Shown: positions 8,653 to 17,295, counted from the stretch's first letter. The stretch: DNA of 64,000 bases from Bifidobacterium pullorum subsp. gallinarum (GCF_000741215.1 NZ_JGYX01000001.1:248001-312000); one strand, 5' to 3'. Notes: generated from the letters alone by a model not told the origin. Numbers and translations are program-made.

Positions 8653-9333
8653 ATGAATCTGCGTCTGTCGGATGGTCATGTCGCCGCCGGGCGATACCGC
8701 ACGATCGTGGCCCGCGGCCACACCGTCATCGATCCGGGGGTGGTCTTCGACACCCTGGTGGTCGCCGGCGTGGTGGCCATGGTTGGATGCCGGGGCGGAA
8801 CGGTGGAGTGCAAGGCGGGCCGCATGGTGTGCGCCGGGGATATGGACGTCCGCAATATCATCGGATACGGTGAGATCCACGTCTCGGGCAGGCTGTCCTG
8901 TCAGACGCTGCGATTCGTCGGCGTCGTGAGCGCCGACGGAGACCTCGTATGCGCGCGGGATGTTGCCGTCGACGGCATGCTGAGCAACGGCAGTGTCATC
9001 TCGGCCGCGTCGGTCACGTTGCACGGCGTGCTCGAAAGCGCGGATGTCCGGACCGATACGCTGAGCATCGAACCGTTGCACAGCATGATGCTGACGCGGC
9101 ATGCGATGGGCGAGTACACCGCATCGAGCCGCGCCCGCACCGTGGTCGGCAATGCGGTGCGCGTCCATGCCCTGACATGCGTGACCCTGCATGCCGACGC
9201 CGTGGAGCTGTCGGAGCGTTGCCGGATCGAGCGCTTGTGCAACGCCTCGCATGTCGCCGGCGACGGCACGGCGGATGTGTCGCTGTTCTGCCCGACCTGT
9301 TCGCAGACGCATCTCAAACGCCGCAGGGCCTGA
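8653..9333 (+). CDS. Bactofilin-like polymer-forming protein
   Basis: A 226-residue protein with no signal peptide or membrane segment. The body is a succession of short strands spaced about 16-18 residues apart and rich in valine and glycine (TLVVAGVVAMVGC, GGTVECKAG, GEIHVSGRLSCQTLRFVG, ASVTLHGVLESADVRTDTL), the pattern of right-handed beta-helix bactofilins and the Bacillus YhbE/YhbF proteins. It ends in a basic tail with a CPTC motif (FCPTCSQTHLKRRR), which could bind zinc or carry a disulfide. The start is chosen for the GGGAG ribosome binding site. It converges with tlyA, only 7 bases apart. The family assignment is by pattern, not by search. Confidence 0.6.
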   Translation: MNLRLSDGHVAAGRYRTIVARGHTVIDPGVVFDTLVVAGVVAMVGCRGGTVECKAGRMVCAGDMDVRNIIGYGEIHVSGRLSCQTLRFVGVVSADGDLVCARDVAVDGMLSNGSVISAASVTLHGVLESADVRTDTLSIEPLHSMMLTRHAMGEYTASSRARTVVGNAVRVHALTCVTLHADAVELSERCRIERLCNASHVAGDGTADVSLFCPTCSQTHLKRRRA

Positions 9334-9340
9334 ACGCCGC

Positions 9341-10114
9341 TCAGCGCTCCGCCGCGCGCGCGTACAGCAGGTACTCGGCGTTGCCGTGCGTCCCCTCGAT
9401 CGGCGATGGCGCCGTGGCGACGACGTCCAATCCGCATTCGTCGGCGCATGCGGCGACGGCCGCCAGCGCCCGCTCGCGCAATGCGGGGTCCTCGACGATG
9501 CCGCCCTTGCCCAGATGCCCCTTGCCGACCTCGAACTGCGGCTTGACCAGGAGCACGATATGCGCGTCGGGGGCGGCGATGCGTGCGATCACCGGGATGA
9601 CGTACGTCAACGAGATGAACGAGACGTCGGAGACCACCATCCGCGGCCGGTAGGGCAGATCGTCGTCCCGCACGTCGCGGATGTTGACGCCGCTCATCTC
9701 GATGATGCGCGGATCGCCTGCGATGCGCGGGTCGAGCTGTCCGTGGCCGACGTCGAGGGCGATGACGCGGTGCGCGCCGCGCCGCAGCAGCACGTCGCAG
9801 AATCCGCCGGTGGACGCGCCGATGTCCAGGCAGTCGAATCCGACCGGCTCCGGCAGCCCCGCGGCACGGAACGCGTCGAATGCGCCGACCAGTTTGTAGG
9901 CGCCGCGGGAGACATAGTCGTCGCCTTTGTCGATGGCGATGTCCGAGGCGGAGGCGATCGTCTGCGCCGGTTTGACGGCGGTGACGCCGTCGACCATGAC
10001 CTTGCCCGACTTGATCAGCCGTTGCGCCTTGGCCCGGGATTCCACCAGCCCCAGCGCCACGAGTGCGGCGTCCAGACGGTCGGGGATTGTGGTGCCGCCG
10101 TTGTCGATGCCCAT
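9341..10114 (-). CDS. tlyA: TlyA family rRNA (cytidine-2'-O)-methyltransferase
   Basis: A 257-residue enzyme with an N-terminal S4 RNA-binding domain (RLDAALVALGLVESRAKAQ, about residues 12-70) and an FtsJ-type SAM-dependent methyltransferase domain. The SAM loop reads LDIGASTGGFCDVLL and further family blocks are VVSDVSFISLTYV and LLVKPQFEVGKG. The family methylates 16S and 23S rRNA and can confer capreomycin sensitivity. The start overlaps the stop of the upstream 59-aa gene as ATGA, so translation is probably coupled. Confidence 0.94.
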   Translation of the reverse strand: MGIDNGGTTIPDRLDAALVALGLVESRAKAQRLIKSGKVMVDGVTAVKPAQTIASASDIAIDKGDDYVSRGAYKLVGAFDAFRAAGLPEPVGFDCLDIGASTGGFCDVLLRRGAHRVIALDVGHGQLDPRIAGDPRIIEMSGVNIRDVRDDDLPYRPRMVVSDVSFISLTYVIPVIARIAAPDAHIVLLVKPQFEVGKGHLGKGGIVEDPALRERALAAVAACADECGLDVVATAPSPIEGTHGNAEYLLYARAAER

Positions 10115-10293
10115 CAGATATCCCGGCTTTCGTTGAGATCCTGTTGCAGCGCGTCCAGAACCTGCTGGAAGGCCGCGATGCGTTGGTCGTCGTCCAATCC
10201 GTCGAGTTCCGCCAGTTCGGGGAACCGCGCGGTCAACGGTGCCGGGGTCTCCCGCTGCGATTCGCTATCGGCATCCGGCATGGTGATGTTCAC
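10114..10293 (-). CDS. Small hypothetical protein, 59 aa
   Basis: An acidic, glutamine-rich protein without cysteine or a membrane segment; helix is expected for about residues 24-55 (ARFPELAELDGL, then AFQQVLDALQQDL). It starts with a GTG that overlaps the HAD stop (GTGA) and its stop overlaps the tlyA start (ATGA). Such double four-base overlap strongly argues that it is translated. I do not recognise a characterised family. Its fixed place between the phosphatase and tlyA is the only functional hint. Confidence 0.75.
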   Translation of the reverse strand: MNITMPDADSESQRETPAPLTARFPELAELDGLDDDQRIAAFQQVLDALQQDLNESRDI

Positions 10294-11342
10294 TCCCCCG
10301 CTCCGATGAGGCCGAAATCCGGCAGGATGTCGGCATCCAACGCTCGTCCGTTGTCCGAGGCCTCCCAGGCGGCGCAGCATGCCGCCCGCAGCGCATCCAT
10401 GGCCGTCGCGTCGCTGACGGTCAGTCGTCCCGCGGCGTCGATGGCGGCCTCGTCCCGTCCGCACACCCAGCGCCCGTCCGGTTCACGGCGCGGCGCGGGT
10501 ATCGGCTCGTTCAACGCGCGCAGGTCGCGGGCGATGAAGGTCGGCCGCAGGTGGCGGGGGGCGAGCATGAGCTCATGCGGGTTCGTCACGCCGGTCAGCA
10601 CGGCCAGGGAATCGTAGCCGCCGCGGTTGCCCGCCTCGATATCGGTGTCCAGACGGTCGCCGATGGCCAGGCACAGCTCCCGCCGGACCGGTTCCGCGCC
10701 GTCGGCGGCCGCCAACAGCCGGGCCTCGTCGTACATGGCCGATTCCGGTTTGCCGGCGCAGGCCGCGGGCTGCACGCCGGTGGCGTTGACGACGGCCTGG
10801 ACCATCGACCCGCATCCGGGGGCGATGCCCAGTTCGCGGGGTATGGTCAGATCGCGGTTGGTCACGTAATAGGCGGCGCCACGCTCCACGGCGAAGGCCG
10901 CCTGCGCCAGCTGGTTCCAGGTCATATCGGGGTACCAGCCCTGCACCACGGCGGCGGGATCGTCCTCGGCGCGCTCCACGATCTCAAGCCCCTGCCGGGC
11001 GATCTCCTCGCGCAGATGCTCCGCACCCACCACCAGCACCTTCGCGCCGTGCGGCACCGCGCGGGCGACCATGCGTGCGGCCACCACCGAGGAGGTGATG
11101 ACCTGCCGGGGTTCGACGCTCAGGCCGAATCCGATGAGCTGATCGGCCACCACGGACTGGAAGCGCGAGGAATTGTTCGTGGTGTATTCGATGGCCATGC
11201 CCCTACGCTCGGCGTCTCTGATGGCATCGGAGGCGTGGTCCACCGGGTTCTTGCCTCGGTAGACCACGCCGTCCAGGTCCAGCAGCGCCAGCGCGTAGGC
11301 TTCGGCCAACGGGCGATCGGAGCCGCGAAGGTACGCCGGCAT
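10290..11342 (-). CDS. HAD-IIA family phosphatase, NagD-like
   Basis: A 350-residue hydrolase. The nucleophile motif is ALALLDLDGVVYRG, motif II lies in IEYTTNNSSR, the C2 cap occupies roughly residues 90-210, and motif IV is in LAIGDRLDTDIEAGNRGGYDSLAVLTG. This is the typical arrangement of NagD / p-nitrophenyl phosphatase-like enzymes (nucleotide or sugar phosphate phosphatases). The start, reading MPAYLRGSD, lies 4 bases after the stop of the repeat-protein gene. Downstream it overlaps the 59-aa gene. The physiological substrate is unknown. Confidence 0.9.
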   Translation of the reverse strand: MPAYLRGSDRPLAEAYALALLDLDGVVYRGKNPVDHASDAIRDAERRGMAIEYTTNNSSRFQSVVADQLIGFGLSVEPRQVITSSVVAARMVARAVPHGAKVLVVGAEHLREEIARQGLEIVERAEDDPAAVVQGWYPDMTWNQLAQAAFAVERGAAYYVTNRDLTIPRELGIAPGCGSMVQAVVNATGVQPAACAGKPESAMYDEARLLAAADGAEPVRRELCLAIGDRLDTDIEAGNRGGYDSLAVLTGVTNPHELMLAPRHLRPTFIARDLRALNEPIPAPRREPDGRWVCGRDEAAIDAAGRLTVSDATAMDALRAACCAAWEASDNGRALDADILPDFGLIGAGE

Positions 11343-11346
11343 GCCG

Positions 11347-13119
11347 TCAGTCCTCGTCGGAGGCCGGCTCGGTGGAGTCGTCCTGCGGCTGGTCGGCGTC
11401 CGATTCGCCGGTGGCGGGTTCGACCACGGATGAGGCGCCGTCCTGCGCCTCCTGCGCGGGCAGTTCGCTCTCGTCGTCGGATTCGGTGTCGTCATCGTCG
11501 ATGCCGGCGTCGGCCAGGATCTCGCGCACCTCGTCGTCCACGGTGAAATCGGCGTCCTCCGACTCGTCCTCGCCCGACTCGTCGTCGGTGTCGGACTCAT
11601 CGGCCCGGCCCTCGCCATGCTCGCCCTCGTCGGCCTCGTCGTCCGGAGCGAAGCGCGCGTCGTCGGCGGTGATGCCGAGGTCCTCCATCAGGTCCTCCGA
11701 CATGGTCTGCAGATCGTAGTCGATCAGCACGTCCTCATCGGTCTCGTCCTCGTCCACGTCGGCGTACTGCATCTCCAGCTTGTCCAGCATGGTGTCGAGG
11801 GCCACCGCCTCGTCCGTGCGTCCGGCCTCCTCGAGGAAGTACTGCTCGGCCTGGACCGCGCGCATGCGGTAGGCGCCGGCCAATCCCTTGGAACGGCCCA
11901 GCGTATGCACGATCTGAATGGCCTTGTCCCACAGCTCCAGATCGCCCAGGGCGCCGGCGTACACCAGGAACATCTCGGCCTTGGCCTCGCCGCGCAGATA
12001 CTTGGCGTCGTCGGACATGGCCAGCTCGATGGCCTTCTTCGGATTGCCCACGCCGCGCTCGCAGTCGGCGATGAACGGCAGATAATCCAGGAAGCCGTTC
12101 ATGCGGTAGGCGGTGCGGAACTCGCGCATCGCCAGCTTGTAGTCGCCCTGACGGTAGGCGATGAACGCCAGCGTCTCACGGGCGATGTCGATGCGGGAGG
12201 CCTGCTTGGCGGCCCACTTGGCATGCGCCAGCGCATTCTCCGGATCGTTCTCCTCCTGCGCGTACGCGGCCAGGATATGCAGGCCGATGTTCTCGGCATG
12301 CTCCTTCGACAGACCGCGCAGGCGTTCGCGTTCGTCCTTGGAAAGCATCGACCATTCAAGCCCCTTGGGCATCTTGGGCTCTCCCGGACGGCGGTCGGTA
12401 TACGGGTTCTGCGAGGGGAAGCTCATCGTGCCGTCGGAATTGCGGCGTGGCTTGGACATGTACTCGCCGCGCTTGGCCTCACGGTACTGGCGCTTCTCCT
12501 CGGGGGTGAACTCCCGACGCTCGTCGCGGGCCTGCCCGTCGTGTCGGCGGTCCTGGCGGTCCTGATGATACGGACGGTTCTGGTCGCGGAATCCATCGCG
12601 GCCGCCGTCACGATAGCGCGGATTGTCGCCGCCATGCTGGCCGTTACGACGGAAGCCGGAACGATTGCCCTGCCCGTTGCCGTGATGGAAGGAACGGTTG
12701 CCGCCACCCTGTCCGTTACGATGGCCGCCGTTGCCGTAACGACGCTCGCCCTCACCGTCGTTGTAGCGGCGTTCGCCGTCACCATTGTAGCGACGCTCGC
12801 CGTTGTAGCGGCGCTCGCCGTTGTAACGGCGTTCACCGTCACGGTGGAACCGACGCTCGCCGTTGTAATGACGTTCACCGTCGCGGTGGAACCGGCGCTC
12901 GCCGTCACCGGCACCATGCCGTGCGTCATCGTGGCGACGGTACCCGCCGTTGTCATCGTGACGGCGCGGCCTGAACCCCTTGTCGCCGTAGCTCTTGCCG
13001 CCGTTGCCGCGCGGCTTGAACCCCTTGCCCCCGCGATTGCCGGGGCGGCCGGAGCCGGGCTTGCGGCCGCCGTACGAGCGGCCACCGTGCGAAGCGTGAT
13101 TGTTGTTGCCTTCTGCCAT
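11347..13119 (-). CDS. RG/RYN-repeat protein with helical core and acidic tail
   Basis: A 590-residue protein with three clear parts. Residues 1-215 are basic, glycine/arginine/asparagine-rich and disordered, including GERRYN-type repeats at residues 73-130. Residues about 265-430 are a helical, TPR-like core (HILAAYAQEENDPENALAHA, IDIARETLAFIAYRQGDY, AGALGDLELWDKAIQIVHT). Residues about 440-590 are very acidic (runs of D and E). The start is the ATG behind AAAGGA; an in-frame ATG 15 bases upstream has no site. Gene order (tyrS - this gene - HAD - tlyA) appears conserved in bifidobacteria. A role in RNA or ribosome handling is speculative. Confidence 0.88.
   Translation of the reverse strand: MAEGNNNHASHGGRSYGGRKPGSGRPGNRGGKGFKPRGNGGKSYGDKGFRPRRHDDNGGYRRHDDARHGAGDGERRFHRDGERHYNGERRFHRDGERRYNGERRYNGERRYNGDGERRYNDGEGERRYGNGGHRNGQGGGNRSFHHGNGQGNRSGFRRNGQHGGDNPRYRDGGRDGFRDQNRPYHQDRQDRRHDGQARDERREFTPEEKRQYREAKRGEYMSKPRRNSDGTMSFPSQNPYTDRRPGEPKMPKGLEWSMLSKDERERLRGLSKEHAENIGLHILAAYAQEENDPENALAHAKWAAKQASRIDIARETLAFIAYRQGDYKLAMREFRTAYRMNGFLDYLPFIADCERGVGNPKKAIELAMSDDAKYLRGEAKAEMFLVYAGALGDLELWDKAIQIVHTLGRSKGLAGAYRMRAVQAEQYFLEEAGRTDEAVALDTMLDKLEMQYADVDEDETDEDVLIDYDLQTMSEDLMEDLGITADDARFAPDDEADEGEHGEGRADESDTDDESGEDESEDADFTVDDEVREILADAGIDDDDTESDDESELPAQEAQDGASSVVEPATGESDADQPQDDSTEPASDED
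12730..12903. repeat. In-frame repeats coding for GERRYN/GERRFHRD units
   Basis: About eight tandem copies of a roughly 18-24 base unit inside the repeat-protein gene, coding on the minus strand for GERRFHRD, GERHYN and GERRYN variants. Two unit types alternate at first, and then the short GERRYN unit is repeated three times in succession. Neighbouring copies are near-identical at the DNA level, which makes copy-number change by slippage or recombination likely. Confidence 0.8.
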
Positions 13120-13195
13120 GTCGTTCCTTTTCATCCGCCGCTGCTGTCAACGGCCGTTCATCGTTACCGATAGCCTACATCGTTGCCCGAACCGC

Positions 13196-13244
13196 ACGGT
13201 GTCCCGCCGCGTCGGCCCTCGGGGCCTCAACGGCGGGACACCGT
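13196..13244 (-). terminator. Hairpin downstream of tyrS
   Basis: ACGGTGTCCCGCCG and CGGCGGGACACCGT form a 14-bp perfect stem with a further GGCC/GGCC pairing in the loop. It lies 22 bases after the tyrS stop, before the repeat-protein gene. No T-run follows. Confidence 0.55.
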
Positions 13245-13266
13245 CATGGATCGGAAATGTCAATCG

Positions 13267-14589
13267 TCAGCGGGCCGCCACCACGCCAAGCGCCTTCTTG
13301 CCGCGGCGGATCAGTGCGAACCGCCCCTGCAGGAGGTCGGACTCACCCAGCACCTGCTCCTCGTCGTCCACACGCACGTTATTCAGGTACACGCCACCGG
13401 ACCTGATGGTCTTGCGCGCCTCGGAGATCGACTTGAACAGTCCGGCCCTCACGCCGGCCTCGGCCACGCGATCGCCCACGGCCACGCGGGCGAAGTCCTT
13501 GGAACCGTCCTCGTTCTCCACCTTCAACCCGTCCAGTGCGGCCTCAAGCGTGGCCTCGTCAATGGACGCCAGGTCGCCGCCGCGGCCGAACAGCGCCGCT
13601 GAGGCATCGATCGCCGCCTGCGTGGCCGCCTCGCCGTGCACGAAGCTCGTCACCTCCCACGCCAGCGTGCGCTGCGCCTCACGGGCGCCGGGGTTGGTCC
13701 GGCTCTCCTCGACAAGACGTTCGATCTCGGCCTTGGGCAGGAACGTGAACGCCTTGAGCAGGCTCTCCATCTCCACATCCGGGCGGTTGAACCAGAACTG
13801 GTAGAAGCGGTACGGGCTGAGCATCGTGCCGTCGATCCACACGGCGTTGCCCTCGGACTTGCCGAACTTCTTGCCCTGGGCGTCGGTGATGATCGGGCTG
13901 GTGAACACGTTGACATCCACGCCACGCACCTTGTGGATCAGGTCCAGGCCGGAGGTCAGGTTGCCCCACTGGTCGTTGCCGCCCAGCTGCAGCGTGCAGT
14001 GGTACTCGTCGAACAGATGCAGGTAGTCGTTGCCCTGCAGCACCTGGTAGCTGAACTCGGTGAAGCTGATGCCGTCCTCGGAGTTCAGGCGCCTCGCCAC
14101 CGTGTCCTTGGCCAGCATGGTGCCCAGGCGGAAGTTCTTGCCGACATCGCGCAGGAAGTCGATGACGGTCATGTTCGCGGTCCACTCGTAGTTGCTGACG
14201 AACCGGACCGGGTTGGCGCCCTCGGTCTCCAGGATGCCGCCGATCTGCGATTTCAGGCGTTCGGCCCACTGGGCCACCACGTCCTTGGGGTTGAGCGTGC
14301 GCTCGCCGGACTGGCGCGGGTCGCCGATCAGGCCGGTGGCGCCGCCGACCAGCGCGATCGGGTGGTGCCCGGCCGCCTGCAGGTGGCGCATGTTGATCAG
14401 CTGCACGAGGTTGCCGATATGCAGGGAGGGTGCGGTCGGATCGAAGCCGCAATAATACGTGATCGGCTCACCGTTCAGTGCCTCGGCGAGTCGCTCCCGG
14501 TCCGTGGACTGGGAAATCAACCCGCGCCATTCCAGCTCATCGAGGAGGGTGTCGAACCCGGCCTCCTTGAAATCGATGACGTGAGCCAT
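13267..14589 (-). CDS. tyrS: Tyrosyl-tRNA synthetase
   Basis: A 440-residue class I synthetase that charges tRNA-Tyr. The ATP-site HIGH-type motif is [11 protein letters not shown] and the KMSKS-type motif is [12 protein letters not shown]. The tyrosine-binding region includes [10 protein letters not shown] and [12 protein letters not shown]. The C-terminal S4 RNA-binding domain covers about residues 370-435 ([19 protein letters not shown]). The length is normal. I see no T-box leader upstream; the 110-136 bases up to the divergent membrane gene hold only a short promoter region. Confidence 0.97.
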   Translation of the reverse strand: MAHVIDFKEAGFDTLLDELEWRGLISQSTDRERLAEALNGEPITYYCGFDPTAPSLHIGNLVQLINMRHLQAAGHHPIALVGGATGLIGDPRQSGERTLNPKDVVAQWAERLKSQIGGILETEGANPVRFVSNYEWTANMTVIDFLRDVGKNFRLGTMLAKDTVARRLNSEDGISFTEFSYQVLQGNDYLHLFDEYHCTLQLGGNDQWGNLTSGLDLIHKVRGVDVNVFTSPIITDAQGKKFGKSEGNAVWIDGTMLSPYRFYQFWFNRPDVEMESLLKAFTFLPKAEIERLVEESRTNPGAREAQRTLAWEVTSFVHGEAATQAAIDASAALFGRGGDLASIDEATLEAALDGLKVENEDGSKDFARVAVGDRVAEAGVRAGLFKSISEARKTIRSGGVYLNNVRVDDEEQVLGESDLLQGRFALIRRGKKALGVVAAR

Positions 14590-14725
14590 TGCTATTCCAT
14601 CTCCCTATCGAGTTGTATCGGATTGGCGCCTGCTGTTCAGGCGTTCTCAGTCTGACAGCAGAGGCCGACACTGTGGACTTGCTGATACTGTGGGGGATAT
14701 GACCAAGAGGGAGAGGAATGCCGTG

Positions 14726-16564
14726 ATGGACCGCAAGGTCATGAAGGCCGCGGCCAAGGGCGTGTTCAAACGCCAGTACTGGCTGATCGTCGTCATGTGT
14801 CTGATCGCCGCGCTCATCGGGGTGGAATACACCTCGTCGCTGTGGGTGGAGTCCTACGAGGACCCGACCATGGCGCAGCCGACCGTTGTGGATCAGGCCA
14901 CCGAGCGGCTCGGGACCATGCTCGGCCAGATGGCCACGGGCAACGAGGATCAGGTCCGCGACGAGGTGGCGCGCAACGAGCAGGACATCCGGGACGCCGA
15001 CACCATCGCCATGCTCGGCCGTTCCCGCGGCGTCTTCGCCTCGGTGCTGAACTCCTTCTCCTCCGGCAGCATCCTGCTGACCGTCTCGGATGCCGCCCGT
15101 TCGATCCTGCAGTCGCCCAACGCAGGCATCATCACGCTGATCGTCATCAGCCTTATCGTGTATCTCTTCGGCTGGCTGTTCATCCAGGAGACCTACACGA
15201 TCATCATCCGGCGCATCATGCTGGAGGCCCGGACCTACGAGCAGGTGCCGCTGCGCCGGTTCCTCTACCCGATCCAGACCGGCCGCTGGCCGCATATGGC
15301 CTGGACGATGTTCCTGACCACGCTGTATCTGATCCTGTGGTCGTTCACCATCGTCGGACTGTTCGTGAAATCCTATTCCTATTTCCTGGTGCCGTACATC
15401 ATGGCGGAGAATCCGACGATGGGCGCCAACGAGGCGATCACCCTGTCACGCCGCATGATGAAGGGGCACAAGTGGGAGTGCTTCGTCATGCAGCTGTCGT
15501 TCATCGGCTGGCATGTCCTGAGCGCGCTGACGTTCGGTCTGGTCGGCATCTTCTGGCTCAACGGCTATCAGGCCGCGTTCTTCGCCGAGTATTACGCGCG
15601 GCTGCGCGCCCTGGCCAAGGGTAACGGCGTGGAGGGCAGCGAGCGGCTGTGCGACGAGGCGCTGTTCGTCCGCCCCGACCGCGCGACGGTCGAGGTCGTC
15701 TACGCCGACGCCGCGGAGGCGATCGCCTCCACATCCCGCGAGCACGCGCAGCGTCCGACCGGGTTCACCGGGCTGCTGGCCGACTGGTTCGGCATCACGC
15801 TACGCCGCAACGGCAAGGTGGATGCCTGGCAGCGCCATGAGGCGCAGATGGATGCGCTCGACCACGCGCAGGACATCCTGGACGGCCGCTGCTACCCCGG
15901 GCGGCTGGCCCCGGCCCCGATCGGCACCAAGGTGGAGCGGATCTCCGGCCCGGATGCCACGCGCAGCTACACGGTGCTCAACCTGGTGATGATGTTCTTC
16001 ATCTTCTGCTTCGTCGGCTGGATCTGGGAGGTCACGCTCGCCTTCATCACCGAAGGCATGTTCGTCAATCGCGGCACCCTGCACGGGCCCTGGCTGCCGA
16101 TCTACGGCACCGGCGGCATCGCCATCCTCGTGCTGCTCAAGAAACTGCGCAGCAGGCCGGCGCTGGAATTCGTGGCGGCGATGGCGCTGTGCGGCGCGAT
16201 CGAGTATTTCTCCTCCTGGTATCTGGAGGTCACGCACGATGGCCAGCGCTGGTGGGATTACACCGGGTATTTCCTCAACCTCAACGGCCGCATCTGCGCC
16301 GAGGGCCTGCTCACCTTCGGTCTGGGCGGCCTGGCGATCGTCTACCTGCTGGCGCCGGCGCTTGACGATCTGCTGCGCCGTGCGAACGTACGCGTGCTGA
16401 CGGTCGTCGCCGCCGTGCTGCTGGTCGCCTATTGCTGCGACCAGGTCTATTCGGCGCAGCATCCCAACACCGGCGCCGGCATCACCGACTACAAGGGCTC
16501 GGACACCATATCCGCGCCCGCGGTCGACTCCGCCATTCCGACGATTCCGGTATTGCAGGGCTGA
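14726..16564 (+). CDS. DUF975 - CmpB domain fusion membrane protein
   Basis: A 612-residue polytopic membrane protein built from two parts. The N-terminal half (about residues 1-300) is DUF975-like: a helix near 20-40, further spans, and RRMMKGHKWECFVMQLSFIGWHVLSAL. The C-terminal half (about residues 415-590) is of the putative ABC-transporter CmpB/DUF1113 type, with FVGWIWEVTLAFI, VNRGTLHGPWLPIYGTGG and RWWDYTGYFLNLNGRICAEGL. The start is set at the ATG with GAGAGG 9 bases upstream; an ATG at 14699 is possible but has a badly spaced site. Function unknown. A second CmpB protein lies at 19091. Confidence 0.8.
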   Translation: MDRKVMKAAAKGVFKRQYWLIVVMCLIAALIGVEYTSSLWVESYEDPTMAQPTVVDQATERLGTMLGQMATGNEDQVRDEVARNEQDIRDADTIAMLGRSRGVFASVLNSFSSGSILLTVSDAARSILQSPNAGIITLIVISLIVYLFGWLFIQETYTIIIRRIMLEARTYEQVPLRRFLYPIQTGRWPHMAWTMFLTTLYLILWSFTIVGLFVKSYSYFLVPYIMAENPTMGANEAITLSRRMMKGHKWECFVMQLSFIGWHVLSALTFGLVGIFWLNGYQAAFFAEYYARLRALAKGNGVEGSERLCDEALFVRPDRATVEVVYADAAEAIASTSREHAQRPTGFTGLLADWFGITLRRNGKVDAWQRHEAQMDALDHAQDILDGRCYPGRLAPAPIGTKVERISGPDATRSYTVLNLVMMFFIFCFVGWIWEVTLAFITEGMFVNRGTLHGPWLPIYGTGGIAILVLLKKLRSRPALEFVAAMALCGAIEYFSSWYLEVTHDGQRWWDYTGYFLNLNGRICAEGLLTFGLGGLAIVYLLAPALDDLLRRANVRVLTVVAAVLLVAYCCDQVYSAQHPNTGAGITDYKGSDTISAPAVDSAIPTIPVLQG

Positions 16565-16572
16565 CCAAGCCG

Positions 16573-16612
16573 CCGGCTGCGTCGCCTCCGTTGCGGTGAT
16601 GCGGCCGGTTTT
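16573..16612 (+). terminator. Intrinsic terminator after the DUF975-CmpB gene
   Basis: CCGGCTGCGTC pairs along its whole length, with two G-T wobbles, with GATGCGGCCGG and is followed by TTTT. It begins 9 bases after the stop codon. Confidence 0.65.
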
Positions 16613-16687
16613 GCAGCGAGGCGACACAGTACCGCACGCATCGTCAGATTCGATGCACGCCGTCCCCGAGTGACACACCGAAAACTT

Positions 16688-16728
16688 CTTTCCACCATGG
16701 AAAGTGATATGCTTTCCACAACGGAAAG
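16688..16728. promoter_or_regulatory. Tandem TTTCC/GGAAA palindromes, probable operators
   Basis: CTTTCCA-CCA-TGGAAAG spans 16688-16704 and CTTTCC-ACAAC-GGAAAG spans 16712-16728; their centres are 24 bases apart. The whole block is framed by a larger repeat, AACTTCTTTCC at the left and GGAAAGAAGTT at the right. A TGATATGCT -10-like stretch lies between them. The site is 25-65 bases upstream of the first gene of an operon that encodes its own winged-helix regulator, the most likely ligand. Confidence 0.65.
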
Positions 16729-16752
16729 AAGTTCTCGGTATTTGGGGGATAT

Positions 16753-17295
16753 ATGGACGAACACATCCAGACGTCGCAGCATATGCTCGACACCCTATCC
16801 TCGGATCACGCACGCCTGATGGCGCGCACCCGCATGCCGCGGTTCTACGCCGTCGGCATCGGCATCCTCGCCGGCGTGCTCGATGTCATGTGGTGGGTTA
16901 TCGGCACGGCGTTCGCCGGAGGCAGCCTGTTCGGGTTGCACACCACCGCCCTGCTGATCATCGCCCTCATCATCAACACCGTCTGCCTGCTTGGCAGCGC
17001 CGCCATCATCCTTGCGGTCAGACGTATTCGCGGCGTGGGATTCTGGTCCCTCGACCGCACACAGTACGTCCCACGGTCCGCACGCCAACGGCTTCTGCAC
17101 GGCATCGTAGTCTCCGCCCTGCTGCTTGCCATCATGCTCGGCAGCGCCGCCTTGTGCCTATTGCTGGGTTTCCGACTGGCCAGCTTTCTCTGGATACCGC
17201 CGGTAGCCATCATCGCAGGCGCACTCACCGCCGTCGTGCAACAGGCCGGCATCACCCTGTCCGAACGACAGACCGTCATGGAAGATCCCTCATGA
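16753..17295 (+). CDS. Four-span membrane protein of unknown function
   Basis: A 180-residue protein with a hydrophilic N-terminus of about 30 residues and four hydrophobic segments (about residues 32-56, 64-88, 114-137 and 143-163). It is preceded by GGGGGA and by the TTTCC palindromes, and it overlaps the next gene as ATGA. Proteins of this kind commonly accompany HTH_34-type winged-helix regulators, but I do not recognise a characterised family. It may sense a signal for the regulator or belong to the ABC system downstream; both are inference. Confidence 0.8.
   Translation: MDEHIQTSQHMLDTLSSDHARLMARTRMPRFYAVGIGILAGVLDVMWWVIGTAFAGGSLFGLHTTALLIIALIINTVCLLGSAAIILAVRRIRGVGFWSLDRTQYVPRSARQRLLHGIVVSALLLAIMLGSAALCLLLGFRLASFLWIPPVAIIAGALTAVVQQAGITLSERQTVMEDPS

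Noticed and set aside
12730..12903. A possible CRISPR array or satellite
   Set aside because: The repeats are in frame, continuous without unique spacers, and encode GERRYN units of a protein.
14590..14725. A T-box leader before tyrS (and likewise before pheS)
   Set aside because: No T-box consensus bases, and the leaders are too short.
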